A stretch of 64,000 bases of DNA from Streptomyces cacaoi (GTDB lineage Bacteria; Actinomycetota; Actinomycetes; Streptomycetales; Streptomycetaceae). Position numbers and translations under genes: made by a program. Under the pieces are notes generated by a model. That model was not told the DNA's origin. It made no database searches and worked only from the letters and a program-made list of their open reading frames with translations. The stretch lies in contig NZ_BJMM01000003.1 of NCBI RefSeq assembly GCF_006539165.1, positions 124,001 through 188,000 on the forward strand, in the 5' to 3' direction. Below, one piece after another: positions 36,789-44,730 of this stretch; position 1 is the first letter of the stretch, and the number at the start of each line of letters is the position of its first letter.

Positions 36789-36971
36789 GGGGCTCCTGTT
36801 CCGGTGGGACGGCTCGGGCGGACGGAAGCGCGCGGGGAGACGGGTGCGGAGGCGGTCGCCCACCGGCCGTCGTGCGCCGTCCGTCGCGGTCCGGACCCCG
36901 GAGCGGCAGGGGCGTTCCGCCGCGTGGGGGACCGGGCACCGAGCAGCATAGTCGGAACGCGGGCGGGACTG

Positions 36972-36983
36972 GACAACGTTGTC
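36972..36983. promoter_or_regulatory. LacI-family operator GACAACGTTGTC
   Basis: A perfect 12-bp palindrome GACAACGTTGTC with the CG centre typical of LacI-family operators, in the 274-bp region between lacI and the ROK kinase, 80 bp before the kinase start. The nearby TTGTCCG at 37000 may be a degenerate half-site. Confidence 0.85.
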
Positions 36984-37062
36984 AGAACTGGCCACACTTG
37001 TCCGGCCCACCCCGCGCACCGTGCGGGTCGTCCGTCCACCGCACGCGCAGGAGTCGCTGCTG

Positions 37063-38007
37063 ATGCACCAGGATCTCGTCGTCGCGCTCGACATCGGAGG
37101 CACCAAGATCGCCGGCGCCCTGGTGGACAGCGCCGGCCGGCTGCTCGTCCGCGCCCAGCGGCCCACCTTCGCGCAGGAGAGCGCCGCCAAGGTGGACTCC
37201 TCGCTCCTGGAGGTGCTCGACGAGCTGCGGGCCGCCCCCGAGTGGCAGCGGGCCCGCGCCCTGGGGATCGGCAGCGCGGGCCCCGTGGACGCCAAGGCGG
37301 GCACGGTCTCCCCGGTCAACATCCCCGTCTGGCGCGACCATCCGCTGGTGGCGACGGTGCGTGAGCGGGTCGACGGGATGCCCGTCTCGCTGATCGGCGA
37401 CGGCCCCGCGATCGCCGCCGCCGAACACTGGCAGGGCGCGGCCCAGGGAAGGACGGCCGCGCTCTGCATGGTCGTCTCTACCGGGGTCGGCGGCGGACTC
37501 GTCCTGGACGGCACCCTGCACCCGGGCCCCACCGGGAACGCCGGGCACATCGGCCACATCAGCGTCGACATGAACGGCGAGCGCTGCCCCTGCGGCGGTC
37601 ACGGCTGCGTCGAACGGATCGCCAGCGGCACCAACATCGCCCGCTACGCGCGGGAGACCGGCTGGCGGCCCGGGCCGGACGGGGACGCCACGGCGGCCGG
37701 TGTGGCGGCGGCAGCGCGGGCCGGCGACCCGCTCGCGCGCGCCGCCTACGGCCGGGCCGCGCGCGCCCTCGCCGCGGCCATCGCGGCCACCGCCACGCTC
37801 GTCGAGATCGACATCGCCGTCATCGGCGGCGGCGTCGCACGCGCCGGCGAGGTGCTGTTCGACCCGCTGCGGGTGGAGCTGGACCGCTACGCCACGCTCT
37901 CCTTCGTCCAGGGCCTGGAGCTGGCCCCGGCCCGGACGGGCACCGACGCGGGACTGATCGGCGCCGCCGCTGCCGCCTGGAAACTGCTGGGCGAACCCGT
38001 GGCCTGA
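37063..38007 (+). CDS. ROK-family sugar kinase (glucokinase-like)
   Basis: A 314-residue sugar kinase. VVALDIGGTKIAGALVD (phosphate-binding, about residues 6-22), GIGSAGPVDAKAG, VSTGVGGGLVLDG, the catalytic-loop and zinc motif GNAGHIGHI plus RCPCGGHGCVERIASG, and AVIGGGVARAGEVL are all canonical ROK elements. The likely reaction is ATP-dependent phosphorylation of glucose, N-acetylglucosamine or mannose; the exact sugar cannot be read from sequence. The ATG at 37063 has CAGGAG 10 nt upstream. The divergent LacI protein and operator suggest induction by its own sugar. No transporter gene is adjacent. Confidence 0.92.
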   Translation: MHQDLVVALDIGGTKIAGALVDSAGRLLVRAQRPTFAQESAAKVDSSLLEVLDELRAAPEWQRARALGIGSAGPVDAKAGTVSPVNIPVWRDHPLVATVRERVDGMPVSLIGDGPAIAAAEHWQGAAQGRTAALCMVVSTGVGGGLVLDGTLHPGPTGNAGHIGHISVDMNGERCPCGGHGCVERIASGTNIARYARETGWRPGPDGDATAAGVAAAARAGDPLARAAYGRAARALAAAIAATATLVEIDIAVIGGGVARAGEVLFDPLRVELDRYATLSFVQGLELAPARTGTDAGLIGAAAAAWKLLGEPVA

Positions 38008-38024
38008 GCCGCCGCCCGGGACAT

Positions 38025-38055
38025 CCGCCGGGAGCGAGCCTTCCTCCCGTGGCGG
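38025..38055 (+). terminator. Terminator after the ROK kinase
   Basis: CCGCCGGGAG (38025-38034) pairs with CTCCCG(T)GGCGG (38044-38055, one bulge) across a 9-nt loop, starting 18 bases past the kinase stop. Confidence 0.75.
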
Positions 38056-38069
38056 CCCTCGGCCTGCGT

Positions 38070-38275
38070 CCGGACTGTGCCCTGGCCCTCGCCCGGGCCG
38101 TGCCCTGCCTTCACCCGGGCCGTTTCCCGGTCTTCGCCCGTGCCGCGCCCTGGTTCTCGCCCCGGGGCCGCCCCGGCCTTCATCCGGACTGTCTCCCGGG
38201 CTTCGTCCCCGGTCGTGTCCTGGCCTTCACCCGGACTGTCTCCCGGCTCCCCGCCCGGGCACGCCTCGGCTTCAC
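38070..38275. repeat. Degenerate 23-bp tandem repeat array, about nine units
   Basis: About nine head-to-tail units of 21-24 bp fill the gap between the ROK kinase terminator and the small gene at 38480. Each unit begins CCGGRCYGT or a close variant and ends CTTCRC/CTTCGT. Units 1, 6 and 8 share CCGGACTGT. The unit length is not a multiple of three on average and identity is loose, so this is an old diverged minisatellite rather than a coding repeat. The rest of the gap (38276-38479) shows nothing except the GGAAGGAGG ribosome site of the next gene. Confidence 0.75.
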
Positions 38276-38479
38276 ACGGGGGCGGGTCTTCCGGCGACCC
38301 GCGGCCTTCCGGCGCTCAGGGCGCGCTCCGCGCCCGGTGTCGCGTCCCGCGCAGGTGTAGGCGCCCGCGTCGCTGGACACCCGTCGTCGGACTGCGGGCG
38401 GGAGAGACGGCCCGCATCCTGGGAACGACGGCGCGGAACGCACCGGAACCCGGGCGTCCGGGAAGGAGGCCCCACTGCC

Positions 38480-38809
38480 ATGTCAGCACAGCAGTCGAAC
38501 CCTCTGCCGCTGCCCGACTACGATCAGCTGCCCGCCGCCAGCATCGAGCACCGGATCCGCCCGCTGGAGAGCGGTGCCGTCCGGCATCTGCTGGAGCACG
38601 AGCGTGCGCACGCGGACCGGCCGCAGGTCGTGGCGGTCCTCGAAGCGCGCCTGGAGCAGCTGGCGGCCGGCGGCGAGCCCTCCGGCGGCGATCCGGCCGC
38701 CGGCGGCCCCGACGTCCCCGACGCGACCTCCGGCTCGTCCCCCGTCTCCCCGGACAGTGCGGCCGAGCCGACGGAGCCCCTGCGGCACGGCAAGTACCGG
38801 ATGCCCTGA
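38480..38809 (+). CDS. Small conserved protein, DUF8129-like
   Basis: A 109-residue protein. The N-terminal half, PLPLPDYDQLPAASIEHRIR then LESGAVRHLLEHERAHADRP, is helical and charged and resembles the short actinobacterial domain I know as DUF8129; the C-terminal half is Pro/Gly/Ser-rich and disordered, ending HGKYRMP. Function unknown. The ATG at 38480 has a strong GGAAGGAGG site. It stands alone, between a repeat array and the kinase-Nudix gene. Confidence 0.75.
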   Translation: MSAQQSNPLPLPDYDQLPAASIEHRIRPLESGAVRHLLEHERAHADRPQVVAVLEARLEQLAAGGEPSGGDPAAGGPDVPDATSGSSPVSPDSAAEPTEPLRHGKYRMP

Positions 38810-39116
38810 GCGGACTCCTGACCTGAATCCTCGCCGGGGACCGCGGCCGTCCGACGCCGTCCTGAACCGGCCGCGCTCGCCGCATGCCGCCGCCCGGCCG
38901 CCCGGCCGTGTGCGGGGCCGTTCCGGTCCGGGCCGCGGGTGACGGCCGGGACGCCCCGCCCGAAGGCCGCGGCCTCGTCGGTTGTGTGCGCCCGTCGAAT
39001 GCGCCGGGGCGTGAGCGCCCAGATTTCCGTGGCGCCCGCAGAGCCGCCCGGCGCGTTTCCCGCACCGGGGGATGCGGGCAACTGAACGGGGGACGACGGA
39101 TGAGGGGGGAACGACC
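38810..39116. other. 307-bp gap without recognisable features
   Basis: No gene, hairpin of note or repeat is seen. The last 60 bases become less GC-rich and hold GAGGGGGGAACGACC, the ribosome site for the GTG at 39117. A promoter for that gene is presumably here but no -35/-10 pair stands out. Confidence 0.5.
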
Positions 39117-40163
39117 GTGATCGTCTGGCTGAACGGCGCTTTCGGCGCGGGCAAGACCACGGCGGCGAACGAACTCCTGGACCTGCTGCCGGGCAGCACG
39201 CTCTACGACCCCGAACTGATAGGCGCGGGCCTGCGCCACATGCTGCCGAAGGAACGCCTGGGCGAGGTCGACGACTTCCAGGAGCTGCCGTCCTGGCGCC
39301 GGCTCGTGGTCGACACGGCGGCCGCCCTGCTCAACGAGGTGCCGGGGCCGCTCATCGCCCCGATGACGCTGCTGCGCCGCGAGTACCGCGACGAGATGTT
39401 CGGGGCGCTCGCGGCCCGCCGCATACCCGTGCGCCATCTGCTGCTGCACGCCGAGGAGCCGGTGCTGCGCTGCCGGATAGACCAGCGTGCCTCGGCCGAG
39501 GGGGACGAGGCCGGGCGCGCCTGGTGTCTGCGCCGGCTCGGGCAGTACACGGCGGCGCTGCCCTGGCTGACCGACGACGCGCACACCGTCGACACCTCGC
39601 GGCTGACCCCGCGCAGGACGGCCGAGCGCCTCGCCGAGGCGGTCGAGGCCGGGCACGGCGCGGTCGACATCGTGCAGACACCCGAGCCGACGGCGGAGAC
39701 CGTCGCGGCGGGCGTGCTGCTCTTCGACGAGCGCGACCGGGTGCTCCTCGTCGACCCCACCTACAAGCCGGGCTGGGAGTTCCCCGGCGGTGTGGTCGAG
39801 CCCGGTGAGGCGCCGGTGCCGGCGGGAGTCCGGGAGGTCTTCGAGGAGTTGGGGCTGCATCTGTCCACGCCGCCCTCCCTCCTCGTCGTCGACTGGGAGC
39901 CGCCCAAGCCGCCGGGCTTCGGCGGGCTGCGGCTGCTGTTCGACGGCGGCCGGCTGGCGGCCGGGGACGCCGCGGCGCTGCTGTTGCCGAGCGCCGAGCT
40001 GCGCGGCTGGTGCTTCGCCACGGAGGAGGAGGCGGCACGGCTGCTGCCGCCGGTGCGCAGGGAGCGGCTGCGCTGTGCGCTGCGGGCCCGGCGCTCCGGA
40101 CTGCCGCTCTACCTGGAGGCGGGCGTTCCGGTCGGTGCGCCCGACACCGTCGTACCGGAGTGA
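39117..40163 (+). CDS. Fusion of a P-loop kinase-like domain and a Nudix hydrolase
   Basis: A 348-residue two-domain protein. Residues 1-180 form a P-loop NTPase of the AAA_33/shikimate-kinase-like type (VIVWLNGAFGAGKTTAANEL, then DPELIGAGLRHML and HAEEPVLRCRIDQR as lid). Residues 185-348 form a Nudix domain with a perfect Nudix box G225x5E231x7R239E240VFEELG and the preceding KPGWEFPGG. Nudix enzymes hydrolyse nucleoside diphosphates linked to another group, and the P-loop domain would phosphorylate a nucleoside or small molecule. The pairing suggests sequential action on one nucleotide-like substrate (inference). The GTG at 39117 fits the kinase N-terminus and has a good ribosome site. Confidence 0.9.
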   Translation: MIVWLNGAFGAGKTTAANELLDLLPGSTLYDPELIGAGLRHMLPKERLGEVDDFQELPSWRRLVVDTAAALLNEVPGPLIAPMTLLRREYRDEMFGALAARRIPVRHLLLHAEEPVLRCRIDQRASAEGDEAGRAWCLRRLGQYTAALPWLTDDAHTVDTSRLTPRRTAERLAEAVEAGHGAVDIVQTPEPTAETVAAGVLLFDERDRVLLVDPTYKPGWEFPGGVVEPGEAPVPAGVREVFEELGLHLSTPPSLLVVDWEPPKPPGFGGLRLLFDGGRLAAGDAAALLLPSAELRGWCFATEEEAARLLPPVRRERLRCALRARRSGLPLYLEAGVPVGAPDTVVPE

Positions 40164-40254
40164 CGGGCGCCCGGCTTCCCGCAGCCGCCCAACCGCCGCC
40201 GCGTCGGCGGACGTTCACCGCTGTGTCCCGGGGACCGCGGGGCCGAGGCCCGGA

Positions 40255-41007
40255 GGACCCGGGGAACCCGGGGGGCCGAAGACGAGGCCGTGGCGCCGGT
40301 CGGCCACGGCGTCACGGGCACGCACTCGGAGAGCAGGCCGACGATGTCGCGCCAGGCCCGCCGTGCGTGCAGCGGGGGTGACCGACGCCGGGAACCGCCG
40401 CGTGGCCGGCCGGCGAGTGGTGGAAGGCGTGCAGGGCCCCGCCGTACACCACGAGGCGCCAGTCGACGCCCGCGGCCTGCATCTCCGCGGTGAACGCCGC
40501 CTGTTGCGCGGACGGCATGCCCGGGTCCTCGGAGCCGACCCCCGCCCACACCGGGCAGCGGATACGTGACGCCTCGCCGGGGCGGCCCGTGGTCACGGCG
40601 TTGACCGTCCCGATCGCCCGCAGACCGGCACCGTCGCGCCCGGGTTCCAGGGCCACGGCGCCTCCGGTGCCGTGGCCGACGGCGGCGATCCGGCCGGGGC
40701 CGTTGCGCGGTTCGGCGCGCAGCACGTCGAGCGCCGCCCGGCCGGTGTCCCGCGTCCGCCCGGAGCCGGCGAGCAGCGGCGTACAGCGGGCCGGCATCTC
40801 CTCCGGGTCGCTCGGACAGCGCCCGCCGTGCAGGTCGAAGGCCGGCGCCACGTACCCGGGTTCGGCCGGCGCGTCGGCCCGGTCGCGCTCCACATCGCTG
40901 AGCCCCATCCCCTCGGGCCCGACCGCGGAGCGCGGGCCGCCCGTTCGTGTACGGCTGTCGACGGCGGGCGGTCCGCGCAGGAGGTGCGTCCGGCAGCGGG
41001 CGTTCCG
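40255..41007 (-). pseudogene. Decayed dienelactone-hydrolase family gene
   Basis: Reading minus from just after the M20 stop, the frame shows THLLRGPPAVDSRT, SAVGPEGMGLSDVERDRAD, GYVAPAFDLHGG, RIAAVGHGTGGAVAL, CPVWAGVGSEDPGMP and VVYGGALHAFHH, the order of a dienelactone hydrolase. Three defects are visible. No start codon exists between the M20 stop and the ATG at 40908, inside the domain. The nucleophile elbow reads GHGTGG, with Gly where Cys or Ser should be. A 1-nt loss near 40388 shifts the end, so the family-like HARRAWRDIVGLLSE lies in another frame. It probably followed the M20 gene in one operon. Confidence 0.7.
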
Positions 41008-42459
41008 TCAGGCGTCCGCCGCGTGGCCCGAGTAGGCGCGCAGGAACAGGGCCTCGGCGACGGACATGCGCTCCAGCTCCTCCGGGTCCACGCTCTCGTT
41101 GACGGCGTGGATCTGCGCCTCCGGCTCGCTCAGCCCGATCAGCAGGATCTCCGCCTCGGGGTAGAGCGCGGCCAGGGTGTTGCACAGCGGGATGGAGCCG
41201 CCCATGCCGGCCGTCTGCATCTCCTGCCCGTCGTAGGCGGTGCGCAGCGCCGTCGCCATGGCGGTGTAGGCCGGGCTCGTGGTGTCGGCGCTGAACGGCT
41301 GGCCCTGCCCCATGACCTGGACCGCGACCCGCGCGTTCCACGGCACGTGCGCCTCCAGGTGCGCCGTCAGCAGCTCTATGGCCTCCGTGGTGTCCATGCC
41401 GGGCGGCACCCGCAGCGAGACGGAGGCGCGCGCCCGGGCCTGCACGGACGGGGTCGCGCCGACCACCGGGGGGCAGTCGATGCCGAGCACGGTCACCGCG
41501 GGGCGGGCCCACACGCGGTCCGCGACGGTGCCGCTGCCGGGCAGCTCCACCCCGTCGAGCACCTTGGCGTCCGAACGGAACTCCTCCTCCGGGTAGCCGA
41601 GCCCCTCCCAGCGCTCGCCGGTGGCCAGCCCGTCGATGACGGTGTCGCCCGCCTCGTCCCGGAGCGAGTCGAGCGTGCGGATCAGGGCCGCCAGCGCGTC
41701 GGGCGCCGCGCCGCCGAACTGCCCGGAGTGCAGGTTGCCTTCGAGGGTGTCGACGGTGATGTGCACGACGGCCATGCCGCGCAGCGTCGCCGTGACGGTG
41801 GGCAGCCCGCGGCGGAAGTTGCCGGTGTCGCCGATCACGATCGTGTCGGCCCGCAGCAGCTCGGGGTGTGCCTCGGCGTACTGCTCCAGACCGCTGGTGC
41901 CCTGCTCCTCGGAGCCCTCGACGATCACCTTGACGGAGACCGGCACCCCGCCGTTCGCCTTGAGCGCGCGCAGCGCCAGCAGATGCATCACGAAGCCGCC
42001 CTTGCAGTCGGCCGTGCCGCGGCCGTACCAGCGCCCGTCCGGCCCCTCGGTCATCTCGAACGGCGGGGTGCGCCAGGCGCTCTCGTCCAGCGGCGGCTGC
42101 ACGTCGTAGTGCGCGTACAGCAGGACGGTCGGTGCGCCCTCGGGGCCGGGGAGGAAGCCGTAGACGGACTGGGTGCCGTCCGGGGTGTCCAGCGCCGCGA
42201 CGTCCTCGAACCCCTCGGCGCGCAGCGCGTCGGCGACCCAGGCGGCGGCGCCCTCGCACTCGCTGCGCGGGAACTGCTGCGGATCCGCCACGGAGCGGAA
42301 GGCCACCAGCTCCGCCAGCTCGTCGCGGGCCCTCGGCATGAGGGAGGCGACCGTGCCGGCGATGCCCGCCGGCGCGGCGGCGGACTCGTGCGCGCCGGCG
42401 GTCGCCGGAGAGACGGAGGCACCGGGGACGACCGTCGGGTCGGACGGAGAGTGCTGCAT
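41008..42459 (-). CDS. M20-family dipeptidase/carboxypeptidase
   Basis: A 483-residue cytosolic zinc peptidase of the ArgE/DapE/carnosinase-like group, which cleaves dipeptides or N-acyl amino acids. Metal ligands and catalytic residues are in VLLYAHYDVQPP (His, Asp), GRGTADCKGGF (Asp), VIVEGSEEQGTSG (Glu pair) and IHAVNESVDPEEL (His). The lid domain has GNLHSGQFGG with its conserved His. The ATG at 42459 has AAGGAGCG upstream; the longer frame enters the divergent promoter. It is divergent from the reductase at 42585 and fits the peptide-use theme seen with the two secreted peptidases. Confidence 0.93.
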   Translation of the reverse strand: MQHSPSDPTVVPGASVSPATAGAHESAAAPAGIAGTVASLMPRARDELAELVAFRSVADPQQFPRSECEGAAAWVADALRAEGFEDVAALDTPDGTQSVYGFLPGPEGAPTVLLYAHYDVQPPLDESAWRTPPFEMTEGPDGRWYGRGTADCKGGFVMHLLALRALKANGGVPVSVKVIVEGSEEQGTSGLEQYAEAHPELLRADTIVIGDTGNFRRGLPTVTATLRGMAVVHITVDTLEGNLHSGQFGGAAPDALAALIRTLDSLRDEAGDTVIDGLATGERWEGLGYPEEEFRSDAKVLDGVELPGSGTVADRVWARPAVTVLGIDCPPVVGATPSVQARARASVSLRVPPGMDTTEAIELLTAHLEAHVPWNARVAVQVMGQGQPFSADTTSPAYTAMATALRTAYDGQEMQTAGMGGSIPLCNTLAALYPEAEILLIGLSEPEAQIHAVNESVDPEELERMSVAEALFLRAYSGHAADA

Positions 42460-42584
42460 GGGAACGCTCCTTGTGGGCGCGACGTTGGCACACGTGTACG
42501 GAGACATGTGTATCGCACATGAGCGGCGCCGTAGGATGCGGTGCACGATTCCCCAACGAGGTCGACCGGGAGCAGAAGCACATC

Positions 42585-43961
42585 GTGAGCAGCGAGAACG
42601 CAGCCGGGAGCGAGGACGGCGCAGGAGCCGGGGGCGCCGGGTCCGGCGGCGAGGAGCAGGTCTGGGACGTCGTCGTGGTGGGGGCGGGGCCCGCTGGGGC
42701 CTCGGCTGCCTACGCGGCGGCGGTCGCCGGACGCCGGGTGCTGCTCCTGGAGAAGGCCGAACTGCCCCGCTACAAGACCTGCGGCGGCGGCATCATCGGA
42801 CCGTCCCGGGACAGCCTCCCGCCGGGCTTCGAACTGCCGCTGCGGGACCGTGTGCACGCCGTCACGTTCTCCCTGAACGGCAAGCTCTCGCGTACCCGCC
42901 GCTCCCGGAACATGCTCTTCGGTCTCGTCAACCGGGCGGAGTTCGACCACCGGCTGGTCGAGTCGGCGCTCAAGGCCGGTGCCGATGTGCGCACCGGCGT
43001 CACCGTCTCCCGGGTCGAGCAGCACGGGCCCGCCGTGCCCGACCGGCGGACCGTGGCCGTCGTCCTGGCCGGCGAGGAGCGGCCGGTGCTGGCCCGTGCC
43101 GTGGTCGGGGCCGACGGCAGCGCGAGCCGGATAGGCGCGCACGTCGGGGTGAAGACGGAGCAGGTCGATCTCGGTCTGGAGGCGGAGATCCCCGTTCCGC
43201 CGAGCGTCGCGGAGGACTGGGCGGGGCGCGTCCTCGTCGACTGGGGCCCGCTGCCGGGCAGTTACGGATGGGTCTTCCCCAAGGGCGACACGCTGACCGT
43301 CGGCGTCATCTCCGCGCGCGGCGAGGGCGCCTCGACCAAGCGGTACCTGGAGGACTTCATCGCACGGCTGGGCCTCGCCGGCTTCGAACCGAGCGTGTCC
43401 ACCGGCCATTTGACCCGCTGCCGCGCCGACGACTCCCCGCTCTCCCGCGGCCGCGTCCTCGTCTGCGGTGACGCCGCGGGCCTGCTGGAGCCCTGGACCC
43501 GCGAGGGCATCTCCTTCGCGCTGCGCTCCGGGCGGCTGGCGGGGGAGTGGGCCGTGCGGATCGCCGAGTCGCACGACGCCGTGGACGCCCGGCGCCAGGC
43601 GCTCAACTACGCGTTCGCCGTCAAGGCGGGCCTCGGCGTGGAGATGGGCGTCGGCCGCCGGCTGCTGGGCATCTACTCGCGCCGACCGGGGCTCTTCCAC
43701 GCCGCGCTCACCGGATTCCGGCCGGCCTGGAACGTCTTCGCCCGGTTCACCCGGGGTGCCACCTCCCTCGCCGAGGTCGTGCGGGTGCATCCCGTCGCCC
43801 GGCGCGCGCTCGACGCCTTCGACCGCCGCGAGGCGGGCCGGGACGGCGAGGGCGCGGAGACGGCGGCCGGTGAGCAGGAGAGCGGGGAGCCCGCCGGGAC
43901 GCCGGGCGGCGGAGGCGAAGGCGGGGAGCGGGGCGGCCCGGCGGCCGGACGGTCCGCCTGA
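42585..43961 (+). CDS. Geranylgeranyl reductase family FAD-dependent oxidoreductase
   Basis: A 458-residue flavoprotein of the geranylgeranyl/digeranylgeranyl reductase family, members of which saturate isoprenoid chains such as the menaquinone side chain. Visible: the FAD Rossmann motif DVVVVGAGPAGASAAYAAA (about residues 27-45), LPRYKTCGGGI (substrate loop with the Cys), VVGADGSASRIG and VLVCGDAAGLLEPWTREGIS. The C-terminal 50 residues are Gly/Glu-rich and disordered. The GTG at 42585 gives the family-like start; an ATG at 42519 would add 22 residues and lies closer to the M20 promoter. Substrate in this strain: menaquinone is likely (inference). Confidence 0.9.
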   Translation: MSSENAAGSEDGAGAGGAGSGGEEQVWDVVVVGAGPAGASAAYAAAVAGRRVLLLEKAELPRYKTCGGGIIGPSRDSLPPGFELPLRDRVHAVTFSLNGKLSRTRRSRNMLFGLVNRAEFDHRLVESALKAGADVRTGVTVSRVEQHGPAVPDRRTVAVVLAGEERPVLARAVVGADGSASRIGAHVGVKTEQVDLGLEAEIPVPPSVAEDWAGRVLVDWGPLPGSYGWVFPKGDTLTVGVISARGEGASTKRYLEDFIARLGLAGFEPSVSTGHLTRCRADDSPLSRGRVLVCGDAAGLLEPWTREGISFALRSGRLAGEWAVRIAESHDAVDARRQALNYAFAVKAGLGVEMGVGRRLLGIYSRRPGLFHAALTGFRPAWNVFARFTRGATSLAEVVRVHPVARRALDAFDRREAGRDGEGAETAAGEQESGEPAGTPGGGGEGGERGGPAAGRSA

Positions 43962-44034
43962 CGCGCGCACCCGCGGTCCCGGTCTCCGGCCCGGTGGCCG
44001 GACGGTCCCGGCCGGATTCGGTCGGTGTGCCGGG

Positions 44035-44502
44035 TCAGTCGGTGTAGGTGAGGCGGAAGACCGGGTGCCGGGCCGCCGCGGCGCGCAGTTCCTCCGTGGA
44101 GGAGTCGGGGCCGAGCCCGTCGAAGAAGGCGCCGACCTCCCAGCCCCAGCGGCGCAGATAGGCCCGCAGGATCTCCGGCCGCTCCTCCTCCGGCACCTCG
44201 ACGGCGGTGAACGACCGTGCCCGCCTGCCGTGTTCGAGCAGGCCGCCGCCGGCCGCCCGCATGTTGTGCGTCCACTGGACGTGGCCGCGCGCCGCCACCA
44301 GATGGTCGGCGCCCGCGTGCCTGAGCGGGTTGACGGGGGTGCGCCGCCACTGGCCCGTGCTGCGGCCCTCGACCACCAGCACCCGGGAGCCGGCCACGGC
44401 GATCCCGCGCCGGGAGAGCCAGGCGATGGCCCGGTTGAGCACGTTCCTGGTGAGCCATCCCGGCGTGCGGACATGGGCCGGGGCGTCGCTCGTGGTCGGC
44501 AT
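44035..44502 (-). CDS. F420-dependent nitroreductase (DDN) family protein
   Basis: A 155-residue split-barrel protein of the deazaflavin-dependent nitroreductase family (DUF385), whose members use reduced F420 to reduce quinones or activated double bonds. Landmarks are VLVVEGRSTGQWRRTPVNPL, DHLVAARGHVQWTHNMRAAG and AVEVPEEERPEILRAYLRRW. The ATG at 44502 has AAGGAG upstream. It is divergent from a TetR gene with a four-site operator array between them, so it is very likely repressed by that TetR and induced by its ligand. Confidence 0.87.
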   Translation of the reverse strand: MPTTSDAPAHVRTPGWLTRNVLNRAIAWLSRRGIAVAGSRVLVVEGRSTGQWRRTPVNPLRHAGADHLVAARGHVQWTHNMRAAGGGLLEHGRRARSFTAVEVPEEERPEILRAYLRRWGWEVGAFFDGLGPDSSTEELRAAAARHPVFRLTYTD

Positions 44503-44602
44503 CGGCGGTGCTCCTTCGGTGAGGGGGGGCGGGGCCCTGGCGCGGTGGCAGGGCAGGTCACGGGGGCGACGGAACCCGGCAGGGCGGGGCCCGGCGCTGG
44601 AC

Positions 44603-44711
44603 GAGAGCGGTGCCCACTTTCGAGAGCAGTGCTCTCGTCCGCCGTTCCACTGTCGCACGCGCGGCACCCTTCGGCAAGAGCGGTGCTCTCGGAGTTGAGC
44701 AGTGCTCTCTC
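44603..44711. promoter_or_regulatory. Four-copy TetR operator array (GAGAGCRGTGCTCTC)
   Basis: A 15-bp near-palindrome, GAGAGCRGTGCTCTC, occurs at 44603-44617 (degenerate right arm), 44622-44636 (perfect), 44676-44690 (one mismatch) and 44695-44709 (two mismatches). Copies 1-2 and 3-4 are each spaced 19 bp apart, so two identical paired modules face the divergent genes. The fourth copy covers TTGAGC (44695-44700), the -35 box of tetR; GACACT (44718-44723) is the -10 at 17-bp spacing, 7 nt before the ATG. This is strong evidence for autorepression and for control of the F420-type reductase. Confidence 0.88.
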
Positions 44712-44730
44712 TGCTGGGACACTGGCCGGC

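Noticed and set aside
38049..38360. Plus-strand frame across the 23-bp repeat array
   Set aside because: No ribosome site, and the repeat period is not a multiple of three, so the encoded sequence has no regular repeat.
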